This document shows, piece by piece, positions 61,753-64,000 of a DNA stretch of 64,000 nucleotides. The translations under genes were made by a program, and so were the position numbers. Each line of letters begins with the position of its first letter. The stretch's first letter is position 1. This stretch comes from an uncultured Eggerthellaceae bacterium (GTDB taxonomy: Bacteria > Actinomycetota > Coriobacteriia > Coriobacteriales > Eggerthellaceae): NCBI GenBank assembly GCA_934617065.1, contig CAKTTY010000003.1, positions 131,803 through 195,802 on the forward strand, read 5' to 3'. A model generated the notes under the pieces. The model was not told where the DNA came from. It searched no databases and saw nothing but the letters and a program-made list of their open reading frames with translations.

Positions 61753-63407
61753 CCGAAATATGCCCCCTTGTCAGCACTGGAAACGAGCTTTGCGTAGCGA
61801 GCAAGAACGCCAACCTGACACTTGGGCTCAGGCTTTGCCCAAGCAGCACGACGGGCCTCGAGCTCTTCATCGGATACTTCAAGCGTAAGGGTTCCTTCAT
61901 CGATATCGATGTCGATGATGTCGCCTTCATGGACCAAAGCAATAGGACCGCCCGCAGCAGCCTCGGGGCTTACATGGCCGATAGCAGGACCCTTGGTTGC
62001 GCCAGAGAAGCGACCGTCAGTGATAAGGGCGACAGACTTGTCCAAGCCCATGCCGCAGATAGCGCTGGTGGGCGTGAGCATTTCACGCATACCGGGGCCG
62101 CCTGCAGGGCCCTCGTAACGAATCACCACAACGTCGCCGGCGTTGATCTTGCCGCCGAAGATGGCCTCGCAGGCCTCTTCCTCAGACTCGAAGACACGTG
62201 CCGGGCCGCGATGCTTGCGCATATCGTCGGAAACAGCAGACTGCTTCACTACGCCGCGGTCGGGAGCAAGGTTGCCGTGCATAACTCGCAAGCCGCCGTA
62301 GGGGCTGTAAGCATTTTCAACGGTGCGAACCACTTCACCATCAACCTGCGGGCATTCCTTGATCCATTCAGCCATGGAGCCGTGACACGTAGTGGCCTCG
62401 CCGTCAAGCAGGCCGTGACGGCCGAGCTCACCGATAATAGCGGGGATACCGCCAACCGCATTCAGGTCTTCGATGTGGAGCGGACCGGCAGGAGCGATGC
62501 GCGTGATGTTCGGGATCTGCTGGCAAACCTCATTCCAGTCGTCCATGGTAATGGGGCAACCGGCAGCATGACTGATTGCGGTGAGGTGAAGCATAGTGTT
62601 GGTGGATCCGCCGAAAGCCATATCGAGCGCCATGCCGTTGCGGATGGAATGCTCGTTGATGATATCGAGCGCCGTGATATCTTCCGCTACAAGCTCCATG
62701 ACCTTCATGCCTGCATGCTTTGCAAGGCGAATGCGCTCAGAGTACACAGCAGGGATAGTGCCATTGCCGGGAAGGGCGATGCCCAGACCCTCAGACAAGC
62801 AGCAAATGGAGTTCGCGGTGAACATGCCCGAGCAGCTGCCGCAGGTGGGGCATGCGGTGTTCTCAAACCACTTGCACTCTTCTTCGGTCATAGTGCCAGC
62901 GGTTACCTGACCTACCGCGTCAAACAAGGTGTTCAGGTCGGTTTCATTTCCGCACTTGTCACGACCGGCAAGCATGGGGCCACCGGAAACAAGGACCGTA
63001 GGAATGTTCAGACGACAAGCGGCAAGGAGCATGCCAGGAACAACCTTGTCACAAGAGGGAATGAGCACCATACCGTCAAACTGGTGACCCTGCACAACGC
63101 ACTCAACCGAGTCGGCGATGACTTCACGGCTGGTAAGAGAGAAGTGCATACCTTCATGGTTCATGGCAATGCCGTCGCACACGCCGATGGTGGTTGCCTC
63201 CAAAGGCGTGCCACCCGCCATGCGGACGCCTGCTTTAACAGCGTCGGCGATCTTATCCAGGTGATTATGACCGGGAATGATGTCGTTGGTAGAAGAGATA
63301 ACGGCGATGAGCGGGCGCTCGATCTCCTCATCGGTCAAACCGTCAGCCTTCAAAAGGCTTCGGTGCGGGGCACGCGCAAGGCCTTTCTTGATCGCGTCGC
63401 TTCGCAT
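61749..63407 (-). CDS. ilvD: Dihydroxy-acid dehydratase
   Basis: 552 residues. [20 protein letters not shown] and [20 protein letters not shown] contain the cysteines that ligate the Fe-S cluster, and [20 protein letters not shown] is the C-terminal signature. It dehydrates the dihydroxy acids to 2-keto acids, the third step of branched-chain synthesis. AAAGGGGTG precedes the ATG. It is the first gene of the operon and lies behind a T-box-like leader with an intrinsic terminator. Confidence 0.97.
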   Translation of the reverse strand: MRSDAIKKGLARAPHRSLLKADGLTDEEIERPLIAVISSTNDIIPGHNHLDKIADAVKAGVRMAGGTPLEATTIGVCDGIAMNHEGMHFSLTSREVIADSVECVVQGHQFDGMVLIPSCDKVVPGMLLAACRLNIPTVLVSGGPMLAGRDKCGNETDLNTLFDAVGQVTAGTMTEEECKWFENTACPTCGSCSGMFTANSICCLSEGLGIALPGNGTIPAVYSERIRLAKHAGMKVMELVAEDITALDIINEHSIRNGMALDMAFGGSTNTMLHLTAISHAAGCPITMDDWNEVCQQIPNITRIAPAGPLHIEDLNAVGGIPAIIGELGRHGLLDGEATTCHGSMAEWIKECPQVDGEVVRTVENAYSPYGGLRVMHGNLAPDRGVVKQSAVSDDMRKHRGPARVFESEEEACEAIFGGKINAGDVVVIRYEGPAGGPGMREMLTPTSAICGMGLDKSVALITDGRFSGATKGPAIGHVSPEAAAGGPIALVHEGDIIDIDIDEGTLTLEVSDEELEARRAAWAKPEPKCQVGVLARYAKLVSSADKGAYFG

Positions 63408-63473
63408 CTGATCACACCCCTTTCTCTATTGGGCTCTTAAACTCATTAAGCGGGTTTCGGAAAACCCGAGCAT

Positions 63474-63720
63474 AAAAAAATCCTGCGCAGCAGACTGCAT
63501 CAGGACCACAAAGAGAGAGGGGAAACACTGTTCCCACGGACCGATTACGGGGTCACCGATTCAGCCTACTGACCAACCACCGAATCGGAGATCGTCCGCT
63601 TCGAATGGAAGATGTTCAGGCAGAACAGCTCAGAGGCGCCTTTCGGACCGTCCAACCATTGGCTTTCAGCAACCGCCAACTCTCTGTGGGAAGGATTCGT
63701 CCCTACTTTTCCTCGTCTGC
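63474..63720 (-). promoter_or_regulatory. T-box-like leader with intrinsic terminator, upstream of ilvD
   Basis: Read on the minus strand: GACGAGGAAAAGTAGGGACG, then AGAGAGTTGGCGGTTGCTGA with AAGCCAATG (Stem I GA motif and arm), GGCGCCTCTGAGC (specifier side), CAGTAGGCTGAATCGGTGAC followed by CCCGTAATCGG (Stem III and following conserved block), GTGGGAACAGTG in the position of the T-box sequence, and the terminator TCCTGATGCAG/CTGCGCAGGA plus seven T (63474-63505). These are successive hallmarks of T-box leaders, which sense uncharged tRNA. The specifier triplet aligns as GGC and not as a branched-chain codon, and the T-box sequence is divergent. Confidence 0.75.
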
Positions 63721-63736
63721 GCTTTTCAATGTTGTC

Positions 63737-63767
63737 ACTATAGCACCATCCAAAGCCAAGAGCGCAA
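63737..63767 (-). promoter_or_regulatory. Putative ilv operon promoter
   Basis: TATAGT (plus positions 63737-63742) is a good -10 for minus-strand transcription entering the leader. The -35 is weak (TTGCGC with a 19-bp spacer). Confidence 0.5.
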
Positions 63768-63841
63768 CTTTATTTCAATGGAGTGAATTATTTTGCAAAA
63801 GCGTCACAGAACACCATAAACCTCAGAGAAACGCGAATAAA

Positions 63842-63882
63842 AAAGAAGCCCGCCAGACCCTCATCCCCTGAAAGTCTGGCGG
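63842..63882 (-). terminator. Intrinsic terminator of a gene beyond the window
   Basis: CCGCCAGAC (63850-63858) pairs with GTCTGGCGG (63874-63882); on the minus strand GGCTTCTTTTTTATT follows. It would end transcription coming from the right, before the ilv promoter. Confidence 0.85.
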
Positions 63883-64000
63883 ACTACCTTCACGCCGAAA
63901 CAATGTGCTCACCGACGATTTAAGGGTAATGGCTCAAAAAGTGTGTGAATTTCCGACCATATCGCCACGTCGAGCATCGAAAACAGGTCTCCAAGTTGAT
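63883..64000. other. Window edge without an identifiable gene
   Basis: 118 bp. One minus-strand frame is open from the window edge to a TAA near 63916 but shows no recognisable protein. GGCTCAAAAAGTGTGTGAAT here is partly similar to TGGCTCAAAAACGCT near 24698. Confidence 0.3.

Noticed and set aside
59908..63440. Two long plus-strand frames of 629 and 503 codons
   Set aside because: Antisense to ilvB and ilvD; composition rich in His, Arg and Asn typical of shadow frames.

Overview
The window reads as one continuous bacterial chromosome segment of moderate GC. I infer a member of the Coriobacteriia (Eggerthellaceae-like). The reasons are a fused acetyl-CoA carboxyltransferase (AccD-AccA), a TAXI-type TRAP transporter, an opine-dehydrogenase-like enzyme, YhgE/Pip giant membrane proteins, frequent GTG/TTG starts with strong Shine-Dalgarno sites, and very little sugar metabolism. 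The assignment is an inference, not a database match.

Layout. 0-4 kb, minus strand: metG, tatD, a flavoprotein and the first 27 codons of rsmA, then a YgjP-like metallopeptidase. 4.0-6.7 kb: an IS3-family element inserted into a palindromic repeat, itself interrupted by a second IS3-family element; both insertions keep 4-bp target duplications. 6.7-9.6 kb: a metal-efflux operon (SmtB/ArsR regulator, HMA chaperone, P1B ATPase). 9.8-14.6 kb: a DegV protein, an AAA/DUF4143 ATPase behind a four-copy repeat, and a surface protein with helical repeats. 14.6-16.0 kb: a stretch of small and decaying genes. 16.1-20.5 kb: flavodoxin, methyltransferase, ATP-grasp protein and M18 aminopeptidase, with palindromic repeats near gene ends. 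20.7-26.4 kb, plus strand: a translationally coupled sensor / histidine kinase / response-regulator operon followed by three small lipoproteins. 26.6-34.4 kb: an opine-dehydrogenase-like plus Asp/Glu-racemase pair, a flavin-binding-fold protein and two YhgE/Pip proteins. 34.9-42.2 kb: a LysR regulator divergent from a TRAP receptor and permease, an RmlD-like reductase and an NSS symporter. 43-51 kb: a type II fatty acid synthesis cluster (MarR, acpP, fabK, fabD, fabG, fabF, fabZ, accDA) without fabH, accB or accC, followed in position by a DegV/FakB-like gene. 52-57.8 kb: uvrB, coaE, rpsA, serC. 58.3-63.4 kb: ilvD-ilvB-ilvN-ilvC behind a T-box-like leader.

The least ordinary content is non-coding. 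A set of four 26-nt hairpins between ilvC and serC keeps one loop containing the mini-hairpin heptamer GCGAAGC while the stems change in compensating ways. A ~110-nt structured element occurs twice (8.74 kb and 58.13 kb) with covarying stems. A REP-like palindrome (core GGGACAGGTCCC flanked by TGGGAAAA/TTTTCCCA) is present in five copies. A 24-bp perfect inverted repeat lies at 42.6 kb. Among proteins, the main oddity is AccDA, whose extra ~150 N-terminal residues resemble a degenerate biotin-carboxylase N-terminal domain.
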